A stretch of 64,000 nucleotides of DNA from Semisulcospira habei (GCA_036245525.1 BTPG01000005.1:121170417-121234416), one strand, 5' to 3'; positions 31,498 to 43,440 are shown, counted from the stretch's first letter. Notes: generated by a model not told the origin, from the sequence alone. A program made the numbers and translations.

Positions 31498-32104
31498 TGT
31501 CGGACACCGTAGGAAGAGCTTCATGCAGCTTGTTCCCTTCCTCTTTGTCCCACTCGGACTGCCATTCGTGGGCTATGTACGCACTAATCACAGGTTTAAA
31601 ATCACTATAAACAGTCTGTGTGTCAGGGACAGGGTCACTGCGGGCACTGTTGGCAGCACAATCTGCGATTCTGTTGCCTTCGATGCCCACATGGCCCGGG
31701 ACCCAAATAAAAATGATGTCATAATATTCCTTCATCAAGTCTGCGTAGAGCTCTCTAATCTGTACCAGCAGTGGGTGGTCTGTTCCCAAGCCCTGAAGGG
31801 CCTGCAGGGCAGAAAGAGAGTCAGACAAAATCAGGAAGTTCCTTTCCCGAGACTGATAGGCATGCTTGAGTGCCAGCAGAATTGCCTGCAGTTCTGCACT
31901 AAATACAGAGGAATGGTCAGGGAGGCGGAGCTTAAATGGGCATCTCGGATGGCGAGAGGACACTGCAGCTGCAGCCACTCTCCCATCCTCAGACTTGGAC
32001 CCATCCGTATAAAGACGACAATAGCCAGGAAAAATTGAAAGGAGTTCATTGAGGCTCTGTTGGTATATGGCTGGTGGAGTACAATTCTTCTTGTGGGCGG
32101 TCAA
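31481..32104 (-). CDS. LINE ORF2 RNase H domain
   Basis: About 200 codons of type I RNase H. The catalytic positions are visible: Asp in LYTDGSKSEDG, Glu in ELQAILLALKHA, Asp in LSDSLSALQAL, and a VPGHVGIEGNRIAD motif with His and Asp. It removes RNA from the RNA-DNA hybrid during retrotransposition. The frame is open by itself but is separated from the RT by a stop at 32101, so it is part of a broken ORF2. Confidence 0.88.
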   Translation of the reverse strand: MTAHKKNCTPPAIYQQSLNELLSIFPGYCRLYTDGSKSEDGRVAAAAVSSRHPRCPFKLRLPDHSSVFSAELQAILLALKHAYQSRERNFLILSDSLSALQALQGLGTDHPLLVQIRELYADLMKEYYDIIFIWVPGHVGIEGNRIADCAANSARSDPVPDTQTVYSDFKPVISAYIAHEWQSEWDKEEGNKLHEALPTVSDSLPFR

Positions 32105-33600
32105 GTCAGCAAGATGTCAAGAACTGGTAGCAGCCACGGTGGAGTGACGTGTTGCAGAGATTCCGAAACTTTGTCCAGGTCCACTCCAGCCGCCTGCAGA
32201 TGAGGTCGGACACGGAAGGAAAGTGGACGGACAGCTCCCGAATGGGCATCATAAATCTCTGCAAACGATGGGTTAAAAACACAATCATAGGCAGGATTGT
32301 CTGGATGGGCCTTCAGCTTCAGAACGTAGCTGAGCATGAGGCGGATGCGGCGGAGCTTGAGAGAAGGCCCCCCTGCCTCGGCATACAGACTAGGAACTGG
32401 AGATGTCCTGAAGGCTCCCAGACATAGGCGCAGACCTTGATGGTGAATTGTGTTAAGACGATGTAGAACAGACTTGGAAGCCGAGCCATATACCACAGAG
32501 CCGTAATCCAGTTTGGACCGAACAAGGGCCCGGTACAGTCGAAGTAAGACAATGCGGTCTACACCCCAGTCAGTACGACCAACGACACGAAGAATGTTGA
32601 GGGCCTTCCGACAAGAGGTTCTAAGGTAGTTAACATGGTTGCAGAAAGTCAATCTTTTGTCAAAGATGACCCTCAAAAACTTTGCCTCCTCGGCCACCTT
32701 AATTGGCACTCCAGCAATGCTCAGGCTAGGTTCTGGAAAAAAATTCGTCTGGTTAGTAAAATGCACACAGACTGTCTTGGAGGGCGAGAACCTGAATCCG
32801 TTGAGAGACACTCACCCCCGGATGCGATCAACGCACAGCTGCAAGCGCCTCTCAAGGGACGCAAGTCCTCGACCTCATGCACACAAAGCAAAGTCGTCCA
32901 CAAACAAAGAGCATTCAGAATCATCCTTGACGGCCTTTACAATGTTATTTATTTTAATGCTAAATAAAACAGGAGATAGAATGCTGCCCTGTGCGACACC
33001 CATCTCCTGTTCAAAGGAGTTGGAGAGGGTGGAGCCCACATGGTCTTGGACATGGTAAGACCTGTTAGACAAAAAATTGTGAATAAAAACGGGCAGGTGC
33101 CCTTTAAAACCCATGTCCGACAAATCAGACATTATACCATACTTCCAGGTAGTGTTATATGCATTCTCAAGATCAAAGAAAAGTGCATAGACATGCTGCT
33201 TGTTGACAAAAGCATCTCGGATAAAAGACTCAAAGTGGACTAGATGGTCAGTTGTACTACGGAAGCGCCAGAAAGCGCACTGGAGGTCTGTGATGAGACC
33301 CTGTGACTCAAGATGCCACACCAGTCGTGCGTTGACCAAGCGTTCCATAGTTTTACATAAACATGATGTTAAAGCTATTGGCCGGCAGTTGCCCGGGTCG
33401 GAAGGATCCTTACCCGGCTTGGGGATTGGCACAACTACAGCCTGGCGCCAAGATGGCGGAAAATAACCGGTTATCCAGATATGGTTAAAGGCCTTGAGAA
33501 GTACAAGGAGTGAATCCTCAGGCAGATGTTTTAGGAGCTGATAGTGGATGGTATCTAATCCAGCAGCAGAGTCAGTACATTTCTACATGGCTTGCTGCAA
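32101..33600 (-). pseudogene. LINE ORF2 reverse transcriptase, frameshifted
   Basis: The N-terminal part (33432-32875) has PIPKPGKDPSDPGNCRPIAL, ALFFDLENAYNTTW (motif A region), GVAQGSILSPVLF and the catalytic SLFVDDFAL. The frame then breaks near 32875. The thumb part (32811-32101) resumes with SLNGFRFSPSKTVCVHFT, FLRVIFDKRLTF and YGSVVYGSASKSVLHRLNTI. The product would prime and copy LINE RNA at nicked target DNA; this copy cannot. Confidence 0.88.
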
Positions 33601-33834
33601 TTCTGAAAACGTAAAAGGGGCATTATAGTTTTCTGAGTTATCCGATATAAAATCACAAGTACAAGATTCTCGCTTCTCCTTCTCTCTCTGGAAGAAAGGT
33701 GAATAATTCTCTGTTGAAGAATTATGGGCAATGGTGGAGGCAAGCAAATTGGCCACAGCCTTTTTATCCGCGACCAAACTGGCACCATCTCTAAGATGGC
33801 CGACAGAAGCCGAGCCACCCCTGCCCCTAATTCT

Positions 33835-34905
33835 TCAAACAGCCTTCCAGACTTTTTGGGATGGAGTCCTAGAAGATAAAGATGAGACGAAGCATCTCCA
33901 GGAAACACGGCGTTCGCGTTTAAAAATGTAATGGCCTTTCGCCCGCTGTCTTTTACATGTTAAAATATTCGCTTGCGACGGATTATGAAAAGCACGTCGC
34001 TGAGCAGATTTGCGCATTGTTTGGGCCTTGAGGCACTCTTCATTGAACCATGGTACTCTTGGCTTCCGAGAGAGTGATGTGGAAGTTCTAGGGATGGTTT
34101 CACCTGCTACGTCCAACAATATAGAAGTAAAACAAGAAACAGGTTCTTCAGCTGACATGACCACCTCCTCTGTAAGACGAGACTGACAGAGGGAGGCGAA
34201 CAGAGGCCAGTTAGCTTTCTTGAGATTCCAGCGCCCCACCGGCGAATCCTCCTCACAGCTGACCGATGACAGGACTATTGGAAAGTGGTCACTACCACAC
34301 AGGTCGTCGTGAACCTTCCAGTCAAAGTCCAGCATGAGAGAAGGATCACACACAGTGAGGTCTAGAACAGAACTATATCCTGAATCTGAGTTAGAGTATG
34401 TAGGTGAGCCATCGTTAAAGACACATAGGTTAAGTTGAGAAAAAACATCTTCTAACATCTGACCTCTGCCATCATAGTGGTCACTACCCCAAAGGTGAGC
34501 GTGACCGTTAAAATCCCCCATGAGAATAAAGGGAGGGGGCAGTTGATCTACTAAGTTAAAAATATCATTGCTACAGACCCGCAGTGATGGTGGCAGGAAA
34601 ATAATGCATATGGTTATGGTCTTCTTCAAGGTAACCCGAGCTGCGACAGCCTGAAGACAGGTGTCGATGCTAACGGGGCTACATAAAATTTGGCTACTAA
34701 TGAGAAGAGTCACTCCACCCGAGCGCCTCTCCGAAGCAGAGCCTTTATGTATAACGTTAAAACCATTAAAGGACACAGGGTCAGAAGTCTTCAGGTAAGT
34801 CTCCTGAAGAGATATTACTGAGGGGTTATAGAACTTGACTAAAAGACGTAATTCCTCAAAGTTAGCTTGAAAACCACGACAATTCCACTGAAGCAGAGAG
34901 TACAT
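33835..34905 (-). CDS. LINE ORF2 APE-type endonuclease domain
   Basis: A 356-codon frame starting LQWNCRGFQANFEELRLL. Catalytic features include Glu in SLQETYL, MGDFNGHAHLWGS and the terminal GSDHFPIVL segment. It nicks chromosomal DNA to start target-primed reverse transcription. The frame stays open into a basic linker (QRRAFHNPSQAN...) before breaking ahead of the RT. Confidence 0.88.
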   Translation of the reverse strand: MYSLLQWNCRGFQANFEELRLLVKFYNPSVISLQETYLKTSDPVSFNGFNVIHKGSASERRSGGVTLLISSQILCSPVSIDTCLQAVAARVTLKKTITICIIFLPPSLRVCSNDIFNLVDQLPPPFILMGDFNGHAHLWGSDHYDGRGQMLEDVFSQLNLCVFNDGSPTYSNSDSGYSSVLDLTVCDPSLMLDFDWKVHDDLCGSDHFPIVLSSVSCEEDSPVGRWNLKKANWPLFASLCQSRLTEEVVMSAEEPVSCFTSILLDVAGETIPRTSTSLSRKPRVPWFNEECLKAQTMRKSAQRRAFHNPSQANILTCKRQRAKGHYIFKRERRVSWRCFVSSLSSRTPSQKVWKAV

Positions 34906-34907
34906 GA

Positions 34908-36346
34908 TTATGTCTTATCTGGGGGTGAAGAGTTTTTCCCCCCTTTTTCCTTTGCTTTGGAAGGAGTTGAAGAAACAGAGGGGAGCCGGCTCCCGGGCCT
35001 CCTCTGGTTCTTCGGAGAGGAAGGGAGTGAAGCTGCCGCAGCATCAGCAACAACAACTTCCACCCCCTCCATCTGCTCCTCCAGTGCAGCATATTTGTTT
35101 TGAAGGGGGACATCAGTGTTTCCCTTCTGGGCCTGCGCGCACAGCGGTCCCATAGATTTCTTAGACTTCTGGTCCTGGGCAGCGTTCCTGCCGCTAGAGT
35201 TAGCGGCCTTAGAAGGCTGACCAGAGCCAAAAGCCTTTGGAGTTGACAGACTAACAGGTTTGGGTGGGGGCTGAGGCTTAGGGGCAACAGAAGGCGGCAC
35301 AACCGGACTGGCAGTGTCTGCCTTCTGCGTTCCCTGGCTCCTCGTCACCACCGGAGGAGGGTTACTCTCCAGGGGCGAGAGGAGCCGAGGCTCCGCCCCC
35401 AACCAAGAAGTTGGGGTTTGACATGGAAAGTCTTTGGTGGGGCGCTTGCCTGCCACCGCTGCAAAGTGTACACGGAGGTGTTAGAGGTTGGGGCAGCCGC
35501 AGCTGCACCAGGGCCTTCAACCAGTTTTTTGGCATCCAGAAAGGACAGCCCCTTCTCCACACGCACCTGCTGAATCTTGCACTCGGATAACCAACGAGGG
35601 CATTTCTTATCTGAAGCCATATGCGCCCCCTGGCAATTCACACACAGGGGGGTGGCTGTGCAGGACTCAGCAGAGTGTCCGGGCTTAGTGCAACGGGCAC
35701 ATGAAGCCTCTGCCTGGCGGCATGTCTTCTGCCCATGGCCATACTTTTGGCACTTAAAGTACCGGAGGGGGAGAGGGATGTACTTTTTCACTTTCAGGGA
35801 GTAGTAACCTCCCCAGATGGTAGTAGAAGGGATGGGGGTGCCAAACGTCAGGATGATAGTCGGGAGACGGATCTCTCCACCACCTCGCTTGGAAGCGAAG
35901 CGCCTGACGTAAGTCATCCCCTGAGACTTAAGGTTCCGTACAAGTTCATCTTCTGACAGTTCTGCCAAAGCTTGATCTTTGATTACTCCTCTAGACGAAT
36001 TCATAGTTTTGTGGGGTGTAACCTCCACCTGAGTGTCTCCGATGGAAGAGAGCCTCAGCAGCCCGCTGGAGTGTGCCCGGGTACGGCACTCCACCAGCAA
36101 GTCACCAGACCTGAGGCTCTGGGCCTCAGGCCTGCCAACACGGCTCCTGAGGGTCTCCCCCACCAGAAATGGATGTAGCTTGGAAACAGGTTTGTCTTTC
36201 ATCTTGCTATGAACAATGAGGAAGCAAGGCCATACGGCCGATGCCTGAGGCGTCACTTCCTCACAGTCAGAGTCACTGTCATGTTCAATGTCGGTGGCTA
36301 TGCGCCGCTTCTGTGCACGTTTATTTTTTTTTTTTGTTTTTTCCAT
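34908..36346 (-). pseudogene. LINE ORF1 (gag-like) with three zinc knuckles, one frameshift
   Basis: A lysine-rich start is followed by an RRM-like middle. Three CCHC-type knuckles come next (CQKYGHGQKTC, CARCTKPGHSAESC, CVNCQGAHMASDKKC), then a Pro/Ser-rich tail. The frame shifts near 35430 and continues to 34908, just short of ORF2. It is an RNA-binding protein of the retrotransposition particle, located in the cytoplasm and nucleus by analogy. Confidence 0.8.
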
Positions 36347-36931
36347 ATTATAATAGTAGAGATATTCATCCCCCGGGGGTCCCCGCCCGCCACCGAGCCC
36401 AAAAAGGGAAAGTGCAACTGTTGGCGGGTCTCCAGCCGACGCACAATGGAGACTGCCCGAAAGATATACTCAAGGGGGTAAGCCCGATTGAACCGTCTGA
36501 GCCACCGCCTTCTATCACACAGTTGAATGCAGGGAATACAAGCGTAGAGCACCTAATCAGCAGCACAGGCTATAGCATGGTGCTCCGTATATCAGCCCGC
36601 ATGTCAACAATGGGATAGGGCTCAACGTGACAAGAGCCGATTGACTAGGCCGGTACGACTAGCCTCCCGTTTAGGCAGAAGTCAAGGCCAAAGTGGAGTA
36701 TTTCAGCCACCAGGATCCTCTTCTCCCCCGACACCTGTCTCCAAGCACGGCAAACACTTGGGATCCAAAGGACCAAAAGCTCACGAGTATTTTTAAGGAC
36801 CAATCTAACATGGTAGGACCTGGGTTGGCACAGCTCCTTAAAAACCGGACCAGTGAAAAGACTGAACAACATATATCTGCTGACATCAAGTCCTAATCCT
36901 GGACAAAGATGGCACCCCTCTGCTAGCCCAC
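36347..36931. other. LINE 5' flank or UTR, no gene
   Basis: No coding function is recognised. This may be the 5' UTR of the minus-strand LINE, joined to the 3' end of the older LINE fragment at 36932. Confidence 0.4.
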
Positions 36932-37270
36932 TCAGTCAGGACTGAGGGGACTACCCACCCACGCCACGTGGAGGCCGGTGCCCAGTGGGCACAAGAGGAA
37001 GTGTTCTTCATTCTCCACAGTCCCAATACAGAATGGACAGTCCTTCACATGTGTATTTGAATACCTATTATTCACATTCAGTTCTACTGTTCCCAGCCTG
37101 AAACGTATAAGGCTGTCCCTGAATTTTTTTATCGTAATCTGGGATAAGTATCTTTCTGGTTCGAATACTGTTTTGAACTGCTTGTAAGTTGCAAACCTGT
37201 CGTTTGACTGAACCTTCGTTTCCCATGACTGTACAAATGACTCTTTCAGTCTTTCCCTATACAACAACAA
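36932..37270 (-). pseudogene. LINE polymerase C-terminal fragment
   Basis: It reads RERLKESFVQSWETKVQSND, then ITIKKFRDSLIRFRLGTVEL and a CPFC...VENEEHFLLCPLG zinc motif, the usual C-terminal finger of CR1/Jockey-like LINE polymerases. The upstream RT is missing; it is cut at 37270 by the tip of DIRS-C. Confidence 0.75.
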
Positions 37271-37525
37271 AAAGGAATTTTTTTCTACAATGTATTTTTT
37301 TGAAAAATACTTACCGATGGCATTACTATATGGAATACACTCTATAGCCTAACGATTTCAGCCCAAAGTTGTGTCCCCTACACAACTGGGGAGAAGACAC
37401 CGGGGATCCACGTATAGGAGCCCCGGGTGGCCTCCCCTTTCCACCCTATCCAGGCATGCGTGGGGCGAAGTTCCACAGTTTCACACTTAGCCAAGGAGGC
37501 AAGCGGGGTAGGTGGGAGGGCCATC

Positions 37526-37624
37526 CGAGTAATGCCATCGGTAAGTATTTTTCAAAAAAATACATTTTAGAAAAAAAATTCATTTGTTTTTTCAAAATAC
37601 ATTACCGATGGCATTACTATATGG
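37526..37624 (-). repeat. ICR of DIRS-C
   Basis: It has the same arrangement as in DIRS-A: GTAATGCCATCGGTAAG, an A/T-rich centre, then CATTACCGATGGCATTAC. The centre is nearly identical to that of DIRS-A, indicating recent common ancestry. Confidence 0.9.
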
Positions 37625-37849
37625 AAGAATAGTGAAGAGGAGGAGGGTGCCGACACCCAACCCCCTGTACCTAACACTCTCCGCCGGCCCACAAGGAGCA
37701 CTCCCGACGATTTCAGTTAAGAAGTGCCTATGGCGCCTGTGGCGCACGGAGGGAGTGCTGGGCCGCGCAGATATCGCCCACTATGGCCAGGGAGTCAGGC
37801 TGGCCGGATAGGACGCGGAGGTAGAAGCGAGTGAAGGTGGAGTCTGCCC

Positions 37850-38500
37850 GCCCGCCTACCGCCGTCCCAATGTCTTTAACCGAGCAGTTGCGGTCAAAGC
37901 CGCGCTGGGGGCTACTGCTCGTACTTCATGCGCCCGGATCTGTAACCGTCTATCCCCGACTGGGGAGAGGTCTTGGTAGGCCAACGAGTCACCCACTGCA
38001 GCCAGGACGAACTGTCTGGGCCGAGCTACCCAGCCTGCCTGGTGAAGGTGGTAGGAAGAGGCGGGCACGCCCTAGATGGCGTGGCTTCGAGCGACGCAGG
38101 AAATCTGCAGTGCCCAGGCTGGGTCCTGTTGACGCGACCCGTGGGGTCAGTCGTCCCCCTGAGTGGAAGTACGGTCAGCATCTGGGGTGCAGCCGAGGGA
38201 GGCTGGCTCTTGGCCAAAGGACGGGTCGGTGAGAAGCTGCGCTGAGCCATCGGCTCGAAGGGCAAACACTCGGGGCGTACCGAGAGCGCATGAAGCTCGC
38301 TCACGCGGACGTCATGGCGAGCGCCAGGAGGAACACATTTACCGGGTCAAGTCGGCGAACCGTGCCAAGGGCAGGGGTTCGAAGCGGTCCAAAAATAGCC
38401 ACGTCAGAACCCAGGTGAGGTCCCACCAAGGTATGAGAAAACAGGAGACCGGATGTCGGAGTTCAAATGAGCCAAAAGATCCGAAGGTCTTTGCAAGGGC
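37850..38500 (-). pseudogene. DIRS-C tyrosine recombinase, broken
   Basis: RVSELHALSV near 38305 retains the Arg-bearing helix, and IRAHEVRAVAP near 37930 retains HxxR. The two lie in different frames. The final Tyr segment could not be read in frame. Confidence 0.7.
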
Positions 38501-38508
38501 CGGATCCG

Positions 38509-38570
38509 GTAGTGAGTTAGTTATTTGGGTTTAACGCCAAGCAGGCGACTAAGGCCATCTCACGGCGGGT
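38509..38570 (-). mobile_element. 62-bp LINE 3'-end micro-insertion with 7-bp duplication
   Basis: GGATCCG at 38502-38508 is repeated at 38571-38577. The insert carries TTAGTTATTTGGGTTTAACG and CAGGCGACTAAGGCCATCTC, matching the 3' end of the I/Nimb-type LINE at about 30990-31045. It is an extremely 5'-truncated retroposition event. Confidence 0.8.
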
Positions 38571-40298
38571 GGATCCGTTAGGCCCAAGTGGGAGCCGCTG
38601 GGGGGCGCACCACGACTAGAAGCCCCTCCACTTGCCTTCGTACACATTCCTGGTAGACAGTCTGCGGGCAGCTGCAATCGCCACCACTGCCACATCCGAG
38701 AAACCTCTAGTGGCGAGGGCTTACCGGATACCCTCCATGCGTGAGCATCGTGGGCAGGGTGGGGAGCTCTAGGGGCGGGTCCGTCGCTAGAGCGAGCAGA
38801 TCCGTGGTCTAGCTCTTGGTCCAATAGAAGGGGCCACCATGAAGAGATCCGCGGAGCATCCCAGAAGTTCCCGCAGGAACTTCGGTACCAGCACAGACAG
38901 GGGGTAGGCATACGAGATCAGTCCGTCCCAAGGAATGGAGAGCGAGACTACTGCCCAGGCGAGAGGGTCCAGGACTAGAAAGACAAACAGCGAGAGCTGG
39001 TTGTTCCAACTGATGGCAAACAGGTTGACTAGCGGCGTCTCCCATCGCGAGCAGATCAGGTGAAAGATGTCTGGGTGCAGGGACTACTCGGTGTGGAGAA
39101 GCTGTCCGCGGCGGGACAGGGTGTCTGCGACCACGTTCAGGTGGCCCGGGAAGAGGCGGGCTCTAAGAGCAATGCACCAGAGTAGGAGATGGTAAAGGAG
39201 GAAGCACAAGGAGGGCGTAGCGAGTGCCCCCCTGGTTCTGTATATAGGCCTCCACTGTTGAGTTGTCCGAAAAAATGAGGACCCCCTGTTTGGTCAGCGT
39301 CTCTGGCTAGGTGGTGAGGGCCATCCAAACCACCTGCAACACCAGCCAGGTGAAGTGTCTGTCTGTGAAGCCCCGAGGCCACAGGCCTGAGGCCGAGACA
39401 AAGTCCGGTAACAGGAGTGTGCCTCAGCCAGACTGGCTCGCATCGGTGCAGCGTGACCACCAGGGCGGAGGGGAGTGCAGGGCACGCCCAACGCCAACCA
39501 CATGAGATCTGCCCACCTCCGGAGGTGGGGGCGGGACAGCGGGGTAACCGGAACCGGATCCGACAGGGTGCCAGTGGAGGGACGCCAGTGTAGGAGGAGG
39601 CGTAGCTGCAGCGGGTGAGCAAGAGCCGGCCGAAGGGCAATGAGTCCGCTGCCGCGCTGAGCAGTCCCAGGAGCTGAAGCCAGACCCTGGCCATGAAGGA
39701 GACCCCTAACTCCATCCGCCGAGCGAGGTCGGCGAACTACTGCCGCCACGCCAAGGGCAGGCGGACCAGGATGAAGATGGTCAGGAATTCCATCCCTAAG
39801 TGCAGAACGGCGCAAAGGGGAGAGATCCGACTTGCCCGGGTTGATTAAAAACCCACGGCGGTGAGGGAGAAAACGCTGGGCATCTCTGTCCTCTTCGAGA
39901 GTCACGGCGACTAGGTTGCACAGCAGCAAGTCATCCAGGTAGTTGGAGGACGGACTCAGCGATCGCTGGCGGAAGCTGGCCAACACCGCGTCGCGTGAAG
40001 ACCCAAGGACAGATGTAGAGGCCGAAAGGGAGGGCTCGGAAATGGTAGACAATCCCGCCACAGACAAAACGTAGGTACTGGGATGGATGAATCGGCACGT
40101 GAAGAACGTGTCTGAAAGCTCGAGGCTGATAGCGAAGACCATCGGCCGGACGGCTGCGCAGAGAGTCCTGGCTGTCTCCATCCGAAATTGAGACGCGGAA
40201 ATTAACTTGTTGAGCGCCGACAGGTTGATGACTGGGCGCCACTTGTCCCCTGTGGGGGGTAGGGACCTACGTGTGGCCCGCCGGGCCCGCTCGGACAA
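38550..40298 (-). pseudogene. DIRS-C reverse transcriptase-RNase H, broken
   Basis: Reading minus: GDKWRPVINLSALNKL near 40245, FAISLELSDTFF near 40130, and SSNYLDDLLLCNLV near 39935 with the catalytic pair. Weaker RNase H and connection segments run down to 38550. Frames switch several times. Confidence 0.8.
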
Positions 40299-40665
40299 TT
40301 GGGAGTGGGGGGGCGGCCCAATTATTGGTCTCGGGTCACACTCAGTCGAAACCGAAACGGAGCGTGAGGGAGAGCATCTTATCTTAAGACCTCTTTCTCT
40401 CTTTCTCTACTTCTCTTTGCACTATGCTTGAGCAAATCTCGCCGGGTCCGCCCGGAAGACTCAGAGCGGGGGGGCGTGAACGTAGGCTCGACTCGCCGGG
40501 CCCGCTCAGACAATTCGGAGCGGGCGGGGGGGGGGGGGGGGGGGGGGGGGGGAGTAATACCAAGGCGCTCAGGCCACGCTTGGAAGAGACGGAGCGTGGG
40601 GGGCGCGACTCTAACACTCGCCTGCCCTGCTCGGAAGCCTCAGAGCTGGGAGGGAGCATCTGCGT
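40260..40665 (-). repeat. Poly-G/GAGCGGG array (DIRS-C leader)
   Basis: It holds a run of about 30 G near 40520-40551 and several CCCGCTC/GAGCGGG pairs, the counterpart of 14838-15300 in DIRS-A on the opposite strand. Confidence 0.8.
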
Positions 40666-40675
40666 GGTTACTTAC

Positions 40676-42600
40676 TTACTTACGCCTGTCACCCCTACCC
40701 GGGCATAGGCCATCGACGAGAGACCTCCAGCAACTCCTGTCCTGTGCTTCTCCTTCGATTCTACTCCAGGTGGTTCCCAGTCTCTTGATGTCTGCTTGGA
40801 GGTCTCGATGCCAGGAGTTTCTCAGCCTACCTCTTTTCCTCTTTCCCTGGGGGTTCCATGACAATGCCTGCCTAGTGATACTGGAAGCTGGCTTTCTCAG
40901 ACTGTGACCGATCCATCCCCATCTTCTTCGCCCAATTTCATTCTCTGCTGTTATCTGCTCTGTTCTCTCCCAGAGTCTGACGTTGCTGATCTTCTCTGGC
41001 CAGTGGATTTTCAAAATTCTTCTAAGGCAACTGTTCATGAAGGTCTGTACTCTGTTGACTGTGGTTTTTGTCAATCTCCAAGTCTCTGCTCCATATAGGA
41101 GAACTGCTTTTACATTGGAGTTGAAAATCCGGACTTTGGTGTGTTGTGACAGCTCTCTGGAACTCCACACTTTTTTCAACTGGAGAAAGGCTGCTCTGGC
41201 TTTACCGATTCGTGCTCTGACATCTGCATCAGTGCCGCCTTTTTTGTCTATGATGCTCCCAAGATAGGTGAAGGACTCCACCTCCTCCAACGGGGTGCCA
41301 GCAAGCAAGACTGGTTCTTCCCTGGTTGCGTTCAGCCTCTTTGTCTTTGTTTTTTGTTTGTGAATGGTGAGGCCCACTTGGGACGAGATGTCAGCAAGCC
41401 TCGTGGTCTTGTCCTGCATTTGTTGATGAGTGTGGGACAGTAATGCCAAGTCGTCTGCAAAATCGAGGTCGTCAAGCTGTGTCCACAGTGTCCACTGTAT
41501 TCCACTTCGTCTGTGCTCTGTGGTCATCTTCATGACCCAGTCTATGGCCAGTAGGAAGAGGAACGGAGACAGCAGACACCCCTGCCTGACACCAGTTCTG
41601 ACCACTCCAGAGACTGTTCCACGATGATGCGGAGAGTGGCGATCTGGTCTGTACATGATCGTTTCTTCCTGAATCCTGCTTGCTGGTCTCTCAGCTGGGG
41701 GTCAACGGAGCTCTTCATTCTCTCCAGGATGATCCTGTTGAAGACCTTTCCTGGTACTGACAGCAAGGTGATTCCTCTGTAGTTGGAACACTTGCTGAGG
41801 TCGCCTTTCTTGGGAAGCTTGATTAGGTACCCCTCCTTCTAGTCAGCCGGCATCACCTCCTCTTCCCAGATCTTTCCAAACAGTGGGTACAGCATCTCCA
41901 CTGTTGTCTCTAGGTCTGCTTTCAGAGACTCCGCTGGGATGCCATCTGGGCCTGCTGCTTTGCCGTTCTTCAAAAATGCCACTGCTCTTCTGATCTCTTC
42001 CCGGCTGGGTCTGTCACAGCTGATGGGTAGGTCGGTCTCTGCTGGCTGGATGTCTGGGGGGTCGGGTGGGCTAGGTCTGTTCAGTAACTCTTCAAAATAC
42101 TCGGCCCATCTGTCGAGTTGGTCTGCTCTGTCTGCAATAGGCTTGCCTTCTTTGTCTTTTACTGGTCTTTCTGTATGGCCATACTTTCCTGACAATCTTC
42201 TGGTAATGTCGTAGAGCTGTTTCATGTTGCCGCTGCCTGCTGCCTTTTCTGCCTCTGCTGCCAGGCTGTCTGTGTAGGCCCTCTTGTCTGCCCTGATACT
42301 CCTCTTCACCTCGCGGTTGGCTTCCGAGTATTCCCCCTGTGCCCTTACTTTGGCTGCTCTCGTGCGACTGTTGTTGACCGCTGCTTTCTTCTGCTTCCTC
42401 GCTTCTATCTTCTTCAAAGTCTGTGCCGACAGCCAGTCCTTGTGGTGGTGTTTCCTGAACCCTACAGTGTCTTTGCAGGTTGAGTTCAGCGCCTCTCTAA
42501 CTGCCTTCCACTGCTGCTCTGTGGTGACCGCCTCCTCTTCATTTACTAGCTCCTGTAGCGCTTGAAACCGGTTGGACAGCACCAGTTTGAACTCTTCTCT
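40676..42600 (-). pseudogene. RTE reverse transcriptase, stop and motif A deletion
   Basis: It reads KNGKAAGPDGIPAESLK, an in-frame TAG near 41839, then KGDLSKCSNYRGITLLS and DQQAGFRKKRSCTDQI. The text then jumps to RTGVRQGCLLSPFLFLL, so the segment carrying motif A Asp is missing. [11 protein letters not shown] (catalytic pair), [18 protein letters not shown] and [12 protein letters not shown] follow. The protein is inactive. Confidence 0.88.
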
Positions 42601-42749
42601 AACTCAGTTTCTCTCAGGAGGCCTACATTATAGCGCTGTCTTCTTGTTGTCTCTGTGCGGCTTTTCTTTAGCTTGAGCTTCATTCTTAAGGTAAGCAGAT
42701 GGTGGTCGGAGGCGACATCTGCTCCCCTCCTCACTTGAACATCTTGAAG

Positions 42750-43440
42750 GGATCTTCTAAATTTCTTGCTAATGCAGATATGGTCTATTTGGTTCTCTGT
42801 TGTATGGTCAGGTGAGACCCAAGTTGCTTTGTGTATCCTTCTGTGTGGGAAGATGCTGCCTCCAATGACAAGTCAGTTTAGAGCACAAAAGTCTACAAAC
42901 CTCTCCCCGTTCTCACTCATCTCCCCTAGTCCCTGTCTCCCCATCACCTCTTCGTATCCGGTGTTGTCCTCCCCTATTTTGGCATTAAAATCGCCCATGA
43001 CGATGGTGATGTCTCGCTCCGCACATTTGTCCAAGGCACTCTGGAGTCGGTCGTAGAACTCTTGTTTCTCTTCCTCGTCACTGTCATTAGTGGGCGCATA
43101 ACACTGGATGACGTTCAGCTTGAGCTTTTTCTTGGTTCTAAAGGCTGCTGTGATAATTCTTGGCCCAAGAGGTTCCCAGCCCATCAGCGCTCTCTGTGCC
43201 ACTGGTGACAGCATGAGTGCTACACCTTCTGTATGGGGGGCATTCTCCTCTTCATGACCTGAATACAGAATCATCTCCCCACTTAACAGCCTTTTCTGGC
43301 CAGACTGCGTCCATCTGGCTTAACTGATACCTAGCAGGGAAAGGTTGTACTTTTGCATTTCCACTGCTATCTGGGCAGCCTTGCCGCTCTGGTACATGGT
43401 CTTGACGTTCCATGTCCCCATGGTTATATCCCTGGATAGA
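42750..43440 (-). pseudogene. RTE endonuclease domain
   Basis: It starts at MGTWNVKTMYQSGK near 43425, has a stop in the NLSLLGIS region, and continues with GEMILYSG, then IVMGDFNAKIGEDN near 43000 and later RRGADVASDHHLLT. These are the standard APE-type catalytic blocks of RTE elements. Confidence 0.85.

Larger units (their letters stand above)
30985..36346 (-). mobile_element. I/Nimb-type LINE, near full length, minus strand
   Basis: In order on the minus strand there is a gag-like ORF1 with zinc knuckles, then an ORF2 with APE endonuclease, reverse transcriptase and RNase H, then a Cys-His-Cys C-terminus. The element ends in a TTAG/CTAA simple tail at about 30985-31000 preceded by a GGGTTTAATGCCGAGC block. 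RNase H after RT places it in the I group. It lies in the 16.7-kb intron 2 of the transporter gene. Several stops and frameshifts make it inactive. The 5' boundary is uncertain, since 36347-36930 may be its 5' UTR. Confidence 0.88.
37272..40670 (-). mobile_element. DIRS-C: 5'-deleted DIRS element, same subfamily as DIRS-A, minus strand
   Basis: The right ITR (37272-37515), ICR (37526-37624), YR and RT-RNase H remnants and part of the poly-G/GAGCGGG leader array are present. The gag region and left ITR are missing: RT sequence (up to about 40298) is joined almost directly to leader array (40260-40660). The array ends at the 3' tail of an RTE LINE (40671). A 62-bp LINE fragment is inserted at 38509. 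Confidence 0.85.
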
